From an uncultured Thermodesulfobacterium sp. (GTDB lineage: Bacteria; Desulfobacterota; Thermodesulfobacteria; Thermodesulfobacteriales; Thermodesulfobacteriaceae): a stretch of DNA of 64,000 bases. The translations under genes and the position numbers were made by a program. Location: the NCBI GenBank assembly GCA_938091335.1, contig CALLJG010000005.1:1-64000 (forward strand), in the 5' to 3' direction. The notes under the pieces were generated by a model. The model had not been told where the DNA came from. It saw nothing but the letters and a program-made list of their open reading frames with translations, and did not search any database. Each line of letters starts with the position of its first letter. Within the stretch, counting starts at the first letter, position 1. Shown here in pieces: positions 42,779 through 52,414 of the stretch.

Positions 42779-43932
42779 TAGGCCCTCCTTATTTCTTCAT
42801 CTGTTAAATAGCAAGCAGGATCAGAAGCCCATATGTCTCCATTTACAGCTTCTGCCCTTGCTCTAAAATTACCAGCACATAAATCCAAAAATCTACAACA
42901 AGAACATCTTCCTTTAACATATCGCTTTTTATCTTTGAGTTTTGCCATAAGAGGATTTGAAGTATCCATCCATATTTTACTAAAAGGCTTTTCTCTTATA
43001 TTACCAAAGGTATGGGTACGCCAAAATTGATCTGCATATACATATCCATCCCACGAAATACAACTTATACCTACTCCACTATTATTACCCCCATTAATTT
43101 TAAGAAGTTCATAAACTTCTTCAGCATTGGGATGATTTTCTCTTTTCATTCTAAGATAAAGATAAGGACCATCTGCATGGTTATCTACAGTTAATACTTC
43201 TACTTTAAGTCCTTTATCATATAACTCTTTTGTTTTAGTAATTATATAATCTACCCAAAAACGAGTTTCTTCATGACTTAAATCTTGTTCAATAAGGTTG
43301 GAGCCTCTTCCAGAATAAACCAGATGATAAAAACAGATTCTTGGAATTTTTAATTCTTCAACTAAGTTAAAGATTTTAGGAATTTCTTTAGCATTTAATT
43401 TACTCATAGTAAATCTTATACCAACCTTTAGATTTTGTCTTTTACACGCTTCTATAGCAGATATTACTTTTTCAAAGGAACCCTTAACCCCTCTAAATTT
43501 ATCATGAACTTCTCTCCATCCATCTAAGCTTATACCTACATAAGAAACCCCTAATTTTTTTAATTCTTTTGCTAATCCTTCATCAATAAGCATCCCATTA
43601 GTTGAGATTACTACTCTTAATTTCAATTCTACAGCTTTTTTGATTAAGTCTAAAATATCAAACCTTATTAAGGGCTCTCCTCCTGAAAAAAGAATTACAG
43701 GACATCCAAACTGCGAAAGATCTTCCAATAATTTAAATGCTTCTTGAGTGGTAAGCTCATTAGGTGCAGGGCTATTATCAGCCTTTGCATAACAATGGAT
43801 ACATCTTAAATTACAGGCTTTAGTAACATTCCAAACCACCACAGGCTTTTTATCTGAAGTAAATTTTTTCCCATATCTTAAATGATCTAACTCAGCATCA
43901 ACACCACAATAAAGCTTAGAAATACTTATCAA
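42778..43932 (-). CDS. ahbC: Radical SAM enzyme AhbC (12,18-didecarboxysirohaem deacetylase)
   Basis: A 384-residue radical SAM protein. The SAM cluster motif is C40-x3-C44-x2-C47 ([10 protein letters not shown]), preceded by the ISKLYCG start and the [13 protein letters not shown] block I associate with AhbC. The C-terminal SPASM-like Cys group reads [13 protein letters not shown]. AhbC removes the acetate side chains of didecarboxysirohaem to give Fe-coproporphyrin in the alternative haem pathway of sulfate reducers and archaea. Haem demand is shown by hmcA and hmcE in this window. A NirJ-type role in haem d1 is the main alternative. Confidence 0.82.
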   Translation of the reverse strand: MISISKLYCGVDAELDHLRYGKKFTSDKKPVVVWNVTKACNLRCIHCYAKADNSPAPNELTTQEAFKLLEDLSQFGCPVILFSGGEPLIRFDILDLIKKAVELKLRVVISTNGMLIDEGLAKELKKLGVSYVGISLDGWREVHDKFRGVKGSFEKVISAIEACKRQNLKVGIRFTMSKLNAKEIPKIFNLVEELKIPRICFYHLVYSGRGSNLIEQDLSHEETRFWVDYIITKTKELYDKGLKVEVLTVDNHADGPYLYLRMKRENHPNAEEVYELLKINGGNNSGVGISCISWDGYVYADQFWRTHTFGNIREKPFSKIWMDTSNPLMAKLKDKKRYVKGRCSCCRFLDLCAGNFRARAEAVNGDIWASDPACYLTDEEIRRA

Positions 43933-44301
43933 TTAATCACCTCCAAGTTTTATCAGTTTTTCAATTTTTTGCTTTAACTCTTTATTATCAAAAGGACAAA
44001 CAATTATTTCATCCACTCCACATTCTTTAGCTTTTATTTCCTCTTCTTTGTATGAACATTTAAAAATAGATAAGATAGGAATTCTTTTTGTTTTTTCATT
44101 TGATTTTAAAACTAAAGTCACCGCATATCCATCAAGAAGTGGTAAATCTTTCTCTAAAATAATAAGGTCTGGTTTTTCTTTTTTGGAAAGTTTAAGTAAA
44201 GTTTCCCCATCCTCAATAATTCTATATTTTATCTTATATCCCTCTAAAATATTCTTAATTTTGTCAGCCAAGCTCTCAGAAAGAGCCAAATAAATCATCA
44301 A
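43933..44301 (-). CDS. Single-domain response regulator receiver
   Basis: A 122-residue receiver domain only. The phosphoacceptor is in DLIILEKDLPLLDGYAV (Asp about residue 57 as ...LEKD), and the conserved Lys is near KAKECGVDEI. The usual acidic pair near the N-terminus is not obvious (the first strand reads MIYLALSESLADKI), so phosphorylation may be weak or altered. No output domain. It is the gene before ahbC, with no kinase alongside. Confidence 0.78.
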   Translation of the reverse strand: MMIYLALSESLADKIKNILEGYKIKYRIIEDGETLLKLSKKEKPDLIILEKDLPLLDGYAVTLVLKSNEKTKRIPILSIFKCSYKEEEIKAKECGVDEIIVCPFDNKELKQKIEKLIKLGGD

Positions 44302-44304
44302 AAC

Positions 44305-45921
44305 CTATAAATAATCCCTTATAAATTTTTCAGGATCTTCTAAAGCTAATGAATTAATATAAAAAACTTCTTTCCCAGTAGTTTCTTTTAAATAATTAAG
44401 TGTATGTTCCAGTTTTGATATTACCTTTTCACAATAACTAAATATTCCTAAGTCTTTTTTAGTGGCTGTTTCCAATATATGGTCTACTGCATCTTCTGTA
44501 AAGATTATTTTAATAAAATTTTTACGTTCAAAAGCAAGCTCATAACTTTTTATTTGTCTCCATAAATATAAAATTTCTTCTAAAGCTTGATTTACTTCTA
44601 TATCTTTTTGCTTGTATAATTTAAAGATCAATTTTAATCTATAGGGAGTAATCTCCAATTTATCCTCAGAAAAAAACTTTTGCCTATAATTTAAATAATT
44701 TTCCACCCTCCTTTTTTCATCTTCCAAAGCTTTTTGGTAATTTTCTCTCCATTTAGGATGATAAGGTGATTTAATTATTTCAGAAAGTACTTTAGAAGGT
44801 TCTTTTATTAACTCTTTGGTTACTCCTAAATAATGTAAATTAAGGGATGGAAGACTTCTTTCAAAAGGGATGAGAATTCTTTCTAATATTCTTGAAAGGG
44901 CTCTTGCTCCAGTACTTTCTTTATAGGCTATTTTAGCTATTTCTTTTAAAGCCTCATCAGTAAAAGCAAGGTCTATTTCATATACTTTAAAGTCTCTTTT
45001 TTTATTGATCATAATGGGATCATTAGGATTAGCTAAAATTTCAAAAAGTTCTTCCTCTGTCAATGGATCAAAAACAGTAATTACTGAAAATCTACCTATG
45101 AATTCTTTTTCAAATCCGTAATTTACTAAATCTTCTGGTGTAACAAATTTTAAATAGTTTATTTTTATTTCTTCTTTACCTTCTATTTCTGAAACAAATC
45201 CTAACCCCTGTTTTTTAATTCTTCTTTTTATAATTTCTTCTAAGCCTTGAAAGGCCCCACTTACTATAAAGAGAATATACTTTGTATTGAGATATATTTT
45301 TTTCTTCTTAATTTTGTTTTGGGGCTCAGAAACCTCAAAAAAACTATAATTTTCTTGAGAAATTTTTATTTCTACTTCAGTTTCCTCTAAAAGTTTTAAA
45401 AGAGCTCTTTGGACTCCAGTTCTTGAAATATCAGGACCTATTGTTTCTCCTGAAGAAGCAATCTTATCAATCTCATCCAAAAACACTATCCCAAATTGAG
45501 CTTTCTCAATATCTCCATTAGCTTCCCAATAAAGGTCTCTTATTAAATCTTCTATATCTCCTCCTACATAACCTACTTCACTAAATTTAGTAGCATCTCC
45601 CTTCACAAAAGGAACTCCTAACCTTTTAGCAATAAGTTTTATCATATAAGTTTTACCAACTCCAGTAGGTCCAATGATGAAGATATTATTTTTTATAAAT
45701 TCTGTCTTAGAAAAATCCCTTTCTTTTAAAATAAAATTTTTTATCTTGTGAAAATGGGTGCATACTTTGGTAGCAATGATAGTTTTAGCCTCTTTTTGCC
45801 CAACTATATATTCATCTAAATAAGCCTCAAGTTCTGCTGGTTTAAGTTTAAATTCATAAAAATACTTTTGAATTTTGGAAGTATCTATTTTTTCAATTTT
45901 ATATTTAGGACTTCTTAACAT
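44305..45921 (-). CDS. ClpX-like AAA+ unfoldase without zinc domain, with C-terminal extension
   Basis: A 538-residue protein of the ClpX/HslU clade. Walker A is GPTGVGKTYM, the pore loop GYVG lies in KFSEVGYVGGDIEDLIRDL (HslU-like) and Walker B is GIVFLDEIDKI with ISRTGVQRALLKLLEE after it (ClpX-like). A GLGF loop (RRIKKQGLGFVSE) corresponds to the ClpP-docking IGF loop of ClpX. The N-terminal zinc-binding domain is missing and about 150 residues are added at the C-terminus, with basic coiled segments. It may serve ClpP or act alone. No clpP or hslV is next to it. Confidence 0.78.
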   Translation of the reverse strand: MLRSPKYKIEKIDTSKIQKYFYEFKLKPAELEAYLDEYIVGQKEAKTIIATKVCTHFHKIKNFILKERDFSKTEFIKNNIFIIGPTGVGKTYMIKLIAKRLGVPFVKGDATKFSEVGYVGGDIEDLIRDLYWEANGDIEKAQFGIVFLDEIDKIASSGETIGPDISRTGVQRALLKLLEETEVEIKISQENYSFFEVSEPQNKIKKKKIYLNTKYILFIVSGAFQGLEEIIKRRIKKQGLGFVSEIEGKEEIKINYLKFVTPEDLVNYGFEKEFIGRFSVITVFDPLTEEELFEILANPNDPIMINKKRDFKVYEIDLAFTDEALKEIAKIAYKESTGARALSRILERILIPFERSLPSLNLHYLGVTKELIKEPSKVLSEIIKSPYHPKWRENYQKALEDEKRRVENYLNYRQKFFSEDKLEITPYRLKLIFKLYKQKDIEVNQALEEILYLWRQIKSYELAFERKNFIKIIFTEDAVDHILETATKKDLGIFSYCEKVISKLEHTLNYLKETTGKEVFYINSLALEDPEKFIRDYL

Positions 45922-45963
45922 TTTAAAAACTTAATATACGCTCTTTTTCAAAAAAGTAAATAT

Positions 45964-48312
45964 TTATAATAACTCCTCTGGATCAATGTCTAAACTTAGT
46001 TTTAAGCCTGGAGCTTTAAATTTTTTCAAAAATTGGCCTAAAAGACTATTTATAAATTTATGTTTTTTAGCTTTAAGTATAATGTGCCATCTATAAAAGC
46101 CTTTTAATTTGGGATAAGGACAAGGAGCAGGTCCTAATATTTCTACCTCATTATTTTTTATTTCATTTTCCAAAAGATTTTTTGCTTCTATACTTTTTTC
46201 TTTTACCTTTTCTTCTTTTATTCCTTCTATTCTTATTACCGCAAGTCTTGTAAATGGAGGAAAACCAAACATTCTTCTCAGTTTTATTTCTTCTTCAAAA
46301 AACATTTCATAATCTTGTTTCAATGCATATTGAATAGCATAATGAGTTTTAAAGTTACTTTGAAAAATTACTTTACCTTTTTCTTCCTTTCTTCCTGCTC
46401 TTCCTATAGCTTGAATTAACAACTGAAAAGTTCTTTCACTAGATTTATAATGAGGAATAAACAAACCTTCTTCTGCTCTTAAAACTCCTACTAAATTAAC
46501 TTCTGGAAAATTATGTCCATGAGCTCCCATTTGGGTCCCCACTATAATTTTAGACCCACTTTCATAAATTTTTTCTAAAGTATCAATTAACTTTTTTTCA
46601 GTATTTATACTATCTCGATCTAACCGTATAACTTTTATCCCAGAAAAAACCTTTTTTATCTCTTCTTCTACTTTTTCAGTTCCTGCTCTTTGAAACCTTA
46701 TTTTATACCCCTTACACCGAGGACAAACTAATAAGGATGTAACTTCAAAATTACAGTAATGACAAAGTAAAAGGTTTTCTTCTTTATGATAGGTAAGAGG
46801 AATCCCGCAGTTGGGACAACAAAATATATACTGACATTCCTCACAACTTACCAAAGGAGCATATCCTCTTCGGTTTAAATATAGAAAAACAGATTTCCCT
46901 TCATCTAACACTTTTTCTATTTCTTTTTTAAGCTCCTCGGAAATGAGCTCAGATCTTTTATTTTCAATAAATTTTACTTCTGGCAAACTTACAAAAGGTC
47001 TTTCTTTAAGCAAAAAAAGATGATATTTCCCTTTTTTAGCCAAATAAAAGCTCTTTATACTTGGGGTTGCTGAACCAAGAATAACAGGAATATTTTCCAG
47101 TTTAGCTCTTATTAAAGCTAAATCTCTTGCATGATATTTACAAATTAAATTTTCTTCTTTATAAGAAGGATCATGCTCTTCATCTACAACAATAAGACCT
47201 AAATTCACAATTGGGGCAAAAATAGCTGATCTTGTTCCTATCACTATATCTACTTCATTTTTTAATATCCTTATCCATTCATTAAGTCTTTGAGCAGGAG
47301 GAATCCCACTATGTAATAAAGCTATTCTTTCTTTAAAATAGTTTAAAAGCAATAGCTCCATATAAGTAGTTAGAGCTATCTCTGGCACTAATATTAAAAC
47401 TTTTTTGCCCTTTTTTAAAATCTCTTTAATAATTTCTATATAAATAAATGACTTTCCGCTACCTGTAATTCCATAAAGAAGAATAGGATAAAATCCTCCA
47501 TTTTCTATTAACTTTTTTATTCCTTCAAAAATCTTTTTTTGAGTATGAGTCAATTCATATTCCTTAGGTATTTCTATAGAAATTAATATTTTTCTGATTT
47601 TAGGATATTCTACCCTCTCTAATGCACCCATTTCTATTAAATTTTTTATCTTTTTAAACTCAAACTTTTTTTTTAAAATTTTTTCAGGAACCTCAATTTT
47701 TTGTTCCAAATATTCCAATATTTTTCTCTCCATAGGATCTTCCAGTAACTCTATCCTTTTTTTAAATCTAATAAAAATTTCTACAGAAATTTGAGTTTTT
47801 GGAAATTGAGGTTTAATTAAAATCCAGTCTCTTTTAATAAACTCTTTTATTTTTTTAAATTCAATTTTTGTCTTTTTTAGAAATTGTTTTAAATTATATC
47901 CATTCTTTTTAATCAAGGAAAACTCTTCAGGAAGGTATCCTTTTTTTAAAGCTGATTTACCTTTTTCTGTAATAAAAATCCTTTTTTGAGGTAAAGTAAA
48001 AACATTAGGAGGAAGGGCTATCTTATAGACTAATCCTATAGGGGTTAAATAATAATTTGAAATCCATTCCAAAAAAAGAAAAAGATTAGTAGAAATTAAA
48101 GGAAAAGAGTCAATTACTTCCTCTACTTTTTTGTATTTAATTTCTGAGGATAGCTCTTTTTCAGTTACAGTTAAACATTCTTTTACTATTCCTATTAATT
48201 TATTGTTCCTAAAAGGAACAATTACTCTTATACCAGGAAAAATAAAATTTTCACTTAAATAAAAAAAAGTTTGATATAAAGGAAGAGGTAAAACTACTTC
48301 AACAAGATACAT
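45964..48312 (-). CDS. priA: Primosomal replication restart helicase PriA
   Basis: 3'-5' helicase that reloads the replisome at stalled forks. Helicase motif I is YGITGSGKSFIYIE, motif II VVDEEHDPSYKEE, and motifs V/VI include GTQMGAHGHNFPEV and QAIGRAGRKEEKG. Between them two zinc sites are formed by Cys groups (CEEC, CCPNC, CHYC and CPRC). The N-terminal DNA-binding region (VVLPLPLYQTFFY) fits. Length 782. It overlaps galU by 1 base. Confidence 0.95.
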   Translation of the reverse strand: MYLVEVVLPLPLYQTFFYLSENFIFPGIRVIVPFRNNKLIGIVKECLTVTEKELSSEIKYKKVEEVIDSFPLISTNLFLFLEWISNYYLTPIGLVYKIALPPNVFTLPQKRIFITEKGKSALKKGYLPEEFSLIKKNGYNLKQFLKKTKIEFKKIKEFIKRDWILIKPQFPKTQISVEIFIRFKKRIELLEDPMERKILEYLEQKIEVPEKILKKKFEFKKIKNLIEMGALERVEYPKIRKILISIEIPKEYELTHTQKKIFEGIKKLIENGGFYPILLYGITGSGKSFIYIEIIKEILKKGKKVLILVPEIALTTYMELLLLNYFKERIALLHSGIPPAQRLNEWIRILKNEVDIVIGTRSAIFAPIVNLGLIVVDEEHDPSYKEENLICKYHARDLALIRAKLENIPVILGSATPSIKSFYLAKKGKYHLFLLKERPFVSLPEVKFIENKRSELISEELKKEIEKVLDEGKSVFLYLNRRGYAPLVSCEECQYIFCCPNCGIPLTYHKEENLLLCHYCNFEVTSLLVCPRCKGYKIRFQRAGTEKVEEEIKKVFSGIKVIRLDRDSINTEKKLIDTLEKIYESGSKIIVGTQMGAHGHNFPEVNLVGVLRAEEGLFIPHYKSSERTFQLLIQAIGRAGRKEEKGKVIFQSNFKTHYAIQYALKQDYEMFFEEEIKLRRMFGFPPFTRLAVIRIEGIKEEKVKEKSIEAKNLLENEIKNNEVEILGPAPCPYPKLKGFYRWHIILKAKKHKFINSLLGQFLKKFKAPGLKLSLDIDPEELL

Positions 48313-49196
48313 TAAGTAATTTTTTGTTCATTCACAAATTTCTTCAACACCTCTCTTAAATTTTTATCCTTAATAGCATAATGTAAAACTGTTTTAAAAA
48401 ATCCTTCTTTATTACCAGTATCAAATCTTATTCCCTTAAATAAATATCCATATACTTCATACCCATTTTCTATCATCAATTGGATAGCATCTGTGAGCTG
48501 ATATTCTCCACCTTTGGATTTAGGAATTTTTTTTAGAAATTCAAAAATTACAGGACTAAAGATATACCTCCCAATAATAGCTAAATTAGAAGGTGCTTCT
48601 TTTACAGAAGGTTTTTCTACTACTTTTTTAATTTTTATTAGATTTTTATTTATTTGCTCTCCATCTATGATACCATATTTTGAAACTTCTTCCCTTGAGA
48701 CTTTTTCTACTGCAATAATACTATGGTTTTTAGTCTTTTCTGAAAGTTTCTCATAAGCCTCTATTAATTGTTTTAAACAAGGAACTTCTCCATCAACTAA
48801 ATCATCACCCAATACCACAGCAAAAACTTCATTTTCTATAGCTCTTTCAGCCATAAGAACTGCATGTCCTAATCCTTCAGGAATTTTTTGTCTCACCTCT
48901 ACAAGGTGTTCTATTTTTTCTTCTACTTGTTCCACTTTTTTAAGCAAATCTGTTTTATTTCTCTCCCTTAAAAAACTTCTCAAATTTAAATTAGTATCAA
49001 AATAATCAATTATACCTCCTTTCCCCTGAGATATTATAAATATCAAAGTATTTATACCTGAAGATATAATCTCATCTACTACATATTCTATAATTGGTCT
49101 ATCTATTATATTAAGCAGTTCCTTAGGAACAACTTTAGTAATAGGAAGCATTCTTGTTCCTAGTCCAGCAACAGGAATAACTGCTTTTCTTATCAT
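48312..49196 (-). CDS. galU: UTP-glucose-1-phosphate uridylyltransferase
   Basis: Makes UDP-glucose. The nucleotidyltransferase signature is PVAGLGTRMLPITKVVPKELLNI at the N-terminus (given here in part; residues 7-29), with VVLGDDLVDGE around the metal site and RFDTGNKEGFFKT near the end. Length 294 is standard. Its product feeds ugd at 36911-38218. Confidence 0.94.
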   Translation of the reverse strand: MIRKAVIPVAGLGTRMLPITKVVPKELLNIIDRPIIEYVVDEIISSGINTLIFIISQGKGGIIDYFDTNLNLRSFLRERNKTDLLKKVEQVEEKIEHLVEVRQKIPEGLGHAVLMAERAIENEVFAVVLGDDLVDGEVPCLKQLIEAYEKLSEKTKNHSIIAVEKVSREEVSKYGIIDGEQINKNLIKIKKVVEKPSVKEAPSNLAIIGRYIFSPVIFEFLKKIPKSKGGEYQLTDAIQLMIENGYEVYGYLFKGIRFDTGNKEGFFKTVLHYAIKDKNLREVLKKFVNEQKIT

Positions 49197-49207
49197 ACAA
49201 TCTTTTA

Positions 49208-49663
49208 CTAAAATTCTTCCCTAAGTCTTTCTGAAACAAAATTAAACTCTTTATAGAGATCTGACCAATATTGAAGGCTTCTTTGATATAATCTTTCAAA
49301 ATCTAAAAGATGATCCTCTGCAATAACTAAATTGGCACTTATTCTAAAAGTTTCCTTAGGATCTAAAGTCTTAGCTTGAGGCAAAATAAGAATCAAAAAA
49401 ATTTTTCTTCTTTTCTCTATTGGAAGTTTTTCATTAAGGAAATTAAGCATCTCTTTTTGTATTTCTAATTCCTTTATTCCTAAAATTATTATCCTTACTT
49501 CAGAAATTTTTAACCAATAAATTAAATCTTTTGTATTATTAATTTCTTTTATTTCAAAAATTTCAGAAAAAATTTTTTTAAGTGGTTCAGGAGATTTTAA
49601 AAGCTCCCAAAAAATTAAACAAAGAGGTTTTTCTAAGAGGTAATCTTTATAGCTCTCTATCAT
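49208..49663 (-). CDS. Uncharacterised 151-residue protein after the PilT pair
   Basis: No family recognised. The predicted fold alternates hydrophobic strands (RIIILGIKEL, KIFLILILPQ, ANLVIAEDHL) with helices, which recalls a diverged receiver-like domain without a recognisable phosphorylation site. It ends in a helical, acidic tail. The start overlaps the pilU-like gene by 4 bases, so a role with the pilus retraction ATPases is plausible but unproven. Confidence 0.6.
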   Translation of the reverse strand: MIESYKDYLLEKPLCLIFWELLKSPEPLKKIFSEIFEIKEINNTKDLIYWLKISEVRIIILGIKELEIQKEMLNFLNEKLPIEKRRKIFLILILPQAKTLDPKETFRISANLVIAEDHLLDFERLYQRSLQYWSDLYKEFNFVSERLREEF

Positions 49664-50823
49664 CTAACTCCTTTTTCACCTAATTCTAAGAGGGAACCTT
49701 CTTCTTCCTTTCTTCTTTGTTTTTTAATAAGATCAATCTGTCTTCCTACTATGTCTTTTCTAATTGCATTAGCAATAGCTATTTCTTCTTCTATAAGACC
49801 TTCTTTAAAAAGCTCAACCAAATTTTGATCAAAGGTCTGCATACCAAAAGCACTTCCTTGAGTCATTACATCATAGAAAGTTCTTCCTTCTTGCTCACCT
49901 GTCATTATTATTTCTCTTACTCTTAAAGTATTATATAAAATATCAAATACAGGAATTCTTCCTCCTCCAATTTTAGGAAGTAACTTTTGTCCTATAATCC
50001 ATTTTAAACAACCTGCCAATCTATATCTAATAGAATATTCTTCATCAGGAGCATAAAAACCTATTATTCTATTTAAGGTATGAGAAGCTCCTATAGTATG
50101 AAGTGTGGAAAACACTAAATGACCTGTTTCTGCAGCAGTTAAAGCTATATCCATAGTTTCTCTATCTCTTATTTCTCCTACTAATATTACATGAGGTGCT
50201 TCTCTCAAAGCTGATCTTAAGCCTTCAGCATATGAACTAAAATCAACTCCCAATTCTCTTTGTGTAATAGTTGCTTTAATAGGAATATGAACATACTCTA
50301 TAGGATCTTCTAAGGTAATAATATGAACATTTTCCTTTTTATTTATTTCATGAAGTATAGCAGCAAGGGAGGTAGTTTTCCCTTGACCAGTGGCTCCTGT
50401 AACTAATACTATTCCAAACCTCTCTTGAGCAATTTTATAAAAAACCTTTGGAAGTTCTAATTCTTCTATAGATTTAACCCTACCTTCAAGTTTTCTCATT
50501 ATTATGTTATAAGTTCTTTGACGAGAAAAGATATTTACCCTAAATCTTGTATAATCATCTAAAGAAAAAGATATGTCTACATATCCATCTTTAAGAAGTT
50601 TTCTAAAAGCCTTTGGTCTTTCTTTTAACATATTAAAAGCAATAGTTTCTGTTTGAAAGGGGGTAAGCTTTTCTATAAAAAAATCTTCAAAAAAAACAGG
50701 CTTTAATCTTCCATAAACCATTATTTGAAAGGGATATCCAGAAAGTATGAAAATATCTGAAATTCCTGGCTCTAAATGAGCTAATCTTCCAATTAATTCC
50801 TTAATTTCAAGTTCTCTTACCAT
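49660..50823 (-). CDS. pilU: PilT/PilU-type twitching ATPase, second copy
   Basis: Cytoplasmic hexameric ATPase of type IV pili, 387 residues. Walker A GATGQGKTTSLAAIL, the Asp box ITLEDPIEYVH, Walker B HVILVGEIRDRETMDIALTAAETGHLVFSTLHT region (read in parts) and the C-terminal region with MTQGSAFGMQTFDQNL. It is a paralogue of the adjacent upstream gene; Walker A (GQGKT versus GAGKS) and a longer C-terminus tell them apart. The name PilU is by position as the second of a pair. Spacing to pilT is 2 bases. Confidence 0.82.
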   Translation of the reverse strand: MVRELEIKELIGRLAHLEPGISDIFILSGYPFQIMVYGRLKPVFFEDFFIEKLTPFQTETIAFNMLKERPKAFRKLLKDGYVDISFSLDDYTRFRVNIFSRQRTYNIIMRKLEGRVKSIEELELPKVFYKIAQERFGIVLVTGATGQGKTTSLAAILHEINKKENVHIITLEDPIEYVHIPIKATITQRELGVDFSSYAEGLRSALREAPHVILVGEIRDRETMDIALTAAETGHLVFSTLHTIGASHTLNRIIGFYAPDEEYSIRYRLAGCLKWIIGQKLLPKIGGGRIPVFDILYNTLRVREIIMTGEQEGRTFYDVMTQGSAFGMQTFDQNLVELFKEGLIEEEIAIANAIRKDIVGRQIDLIKKQRRKEEEGSLLELGEKGVR

Positions 50824-50825
50824 TT

Positions 50826-51917
50826 TTAACCTGGTATTTCTGTAAAATCTTCAATTTCTCTATCCTGAATAAAAGGTAAAAATCTTGTTTTATCTATAGC
50901 CTTAATAAAGGCTTCTTCAGGAGAAATTAACCCTTTTTTTAAGTAATCCATTATACAATCATCTAAAGACATCATCCCAAACTTTTTACCAGTCTGAATC
51001 ATACCAGGAATTTGATGAATTTTATTTTCCCTAATTAAATTTCTTATAGCTGGGGTAGCAATCATTATTTCTGTAGCTACTATTCTTCCAGGTTTATCAA
51101 TTCTTTTAAACATAGTTTGAGATACTACTGCTCTTATAGCTTCTGAAAGAGAAACCCTTATTTGATCTCTTTCCTGAGGTGGAAAAGCATCTATTATTCT
51201 AGAAACAGTTTGAGCAGCTCCAATAGTATGCAAAGTAGAAAATACTAAATGTCCAGTAAGAGCTGCTTCAATAACAAGAGATATGGTTTCTAAATCTCTC
51301 ATTTCACCCACTAATATAATATCTGGATCTTCTCTTAATGCAGCTCTTAAGGCATTAGCAAAACTTTTTGTATGAATCCCTATCTCTCTTTGATTAATTA
51401 AACAATTTTTTGGCTCATGAACAAATTCAATAGGATCCTCAATTGTTATAATATGATCATATCTCATTCTATTAGCATAATCTATAATAGCTGCAAGAGT
51501 GGTAGATTTACCAGCACCTGTTGGACCTGTAACTAAAATAAGTCCCCTTGGCAAAAGTGCAAGTTTATTTAAAAGTAAAGGAAGCCCTAATTCCTCTACT
51601 GTTTTAATTTTATTAGGAATAAGTCTAAAAGTTGCTGCTATACCTCTTCTTTGACGAAAATAATTAATTCTAAATCTTGCAAGCAAAGGAACTTCATAAC
51701 CAAAATCAACTTCTCCTTCTTCTTCAAATTTTTTTATTATTTCTTCTGGAGCAATTTCATAAAGCATCTCTCTTAATTCATCTTCTTCAAGAACTTTATA
51801 TTTTATTCTTTGAAGATCTCCATGAACTCTTAAAACAGGTGGACTCCCTGCTGAGAGATGAAGATCAGAAGCTTGAGTATCTACCATCAATTTAAAAAAA
51901 GGATCAAGCTTTGCCAT
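50826..51917 (-). CDS. pilT: Type IV pilus retraction ATPase PilT
   Basis: A 363-residue motor that disassembles pili and drives twitching. N-terminal PAS-like domain with DLHLSAGSPPVLRVHG, Walker A GPTGAGKSTTLAAI, Asp box ITIEDPIEFVH, Walker B DIILVGEMRDLETI and the AIRNLIRE retraction motif (AIRNLIRENKIHQIP), which is diagnostic of PilT. First gene of the PilT-PilU-like pair. Confidence 0.93.
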   Translation of the reverse strand: MAKLDPFFKLMVDTQASDLHLSAGSPPVLRVHGDLQRIKYKVLEEDELREMLYEIAPEEIIKKFEEEGEVDFGYEVPLLARFRINYFRQRRGIAATFRLIPNKIKTVEELGLPLLLNKLALLPRGLILVTGPTGAGKSTTLAAIIDYANRMRYDHIITIEDPIEFVHEPKNCLINQREIGIHTKSFANALRAALREDPDIILVGEMRDLETISLVIEAALTGHLVFSTLHTIGAAQTVSRIIDAFPPQERDQIRVSLSEAIRAVVSQTMFKRIDKPGRIVATEIMIATPAIRNLIRENKIHQIPGMIQTGKKFGMMSLDDCIMDYLKKGLISPEEAFIKAIDKTRFLPFIQDREIEDFTEIPG

Positions 51918-51970
51918 AAAAAATTAAAGTTATCCTAAAATCCATTAAAATCAATCTATATTTAAAAATT

Positions 51971-52405
51971 TTATAAAGTTTTTTCTGTCCTACCTTCTAT
52001 ATGTACTTCCATAGCCTTGGTAATACAAACTGCTACACAAAATTCACAGGCAGTACATTTTTGAGAGTCAAAAAGAACATTAAAAGATTCTCTATCCACA
52101 TATAAAGCCCCTGTAGGACAAACTACTGTACAACTTCCACAATGAATACAAATATCTTCATTTTTTATAATCTGCTGTTCTAAAGGTCTAACCTCTACTC
52201 TCATCTCCCTTAGATATTCCAAACCCCTTTTCACCTTTTCAGGAGTACCCTCCAATTCCATAATCATTATCCCTTCTTTCCCAGGAGTGATAGTTGCTTT
52301 TAATATGTTAAATATTAAATCATATTCCTTTACCAATCTATATACTATCGGTTTATCTACAATTTCTGGAGGAAATTTTAAATATAAACCCTTTTTGTAT
52401 ATCAT
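51971..52405 (-). CDS. NIL domain-ferredoxin protein
   Basis: A 144-residue protein. The N-terminal NIL domain (about residues 5-75; YLKFPPEIVDKPIVYRLVK start) is the ligand-binding fold also seen after methionine ABC transporter ATPases. Two 4Fe-4S motifs follow (CIHCGSCTVVCP and CTACEFCVAVC). Archaeal proteins of this layout act in sulfur insertion for homocysteine formation together with a DUF39 partner. Here the upstream neighbour (10 bases) is a YcaO-TPR gene, so a shared sulfur or thioamide role is possible (inference). Confidence 0.85.
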   Translation of the reverse strand: MIYKKGLYLKFPPEIVDKPIVYRLVKEYDLIFNILKATITPGKEGIMIMELEGTPEKVKRGLEYLREMRVEVRPLEQQIIKNEDICIHCGSCTVVCPTGALYVDRESFNVLFDSQKCTACEFCVAVCITKAMEVHIEGRTEKTL

Positions 52406-52414
52406 TTTACATAC

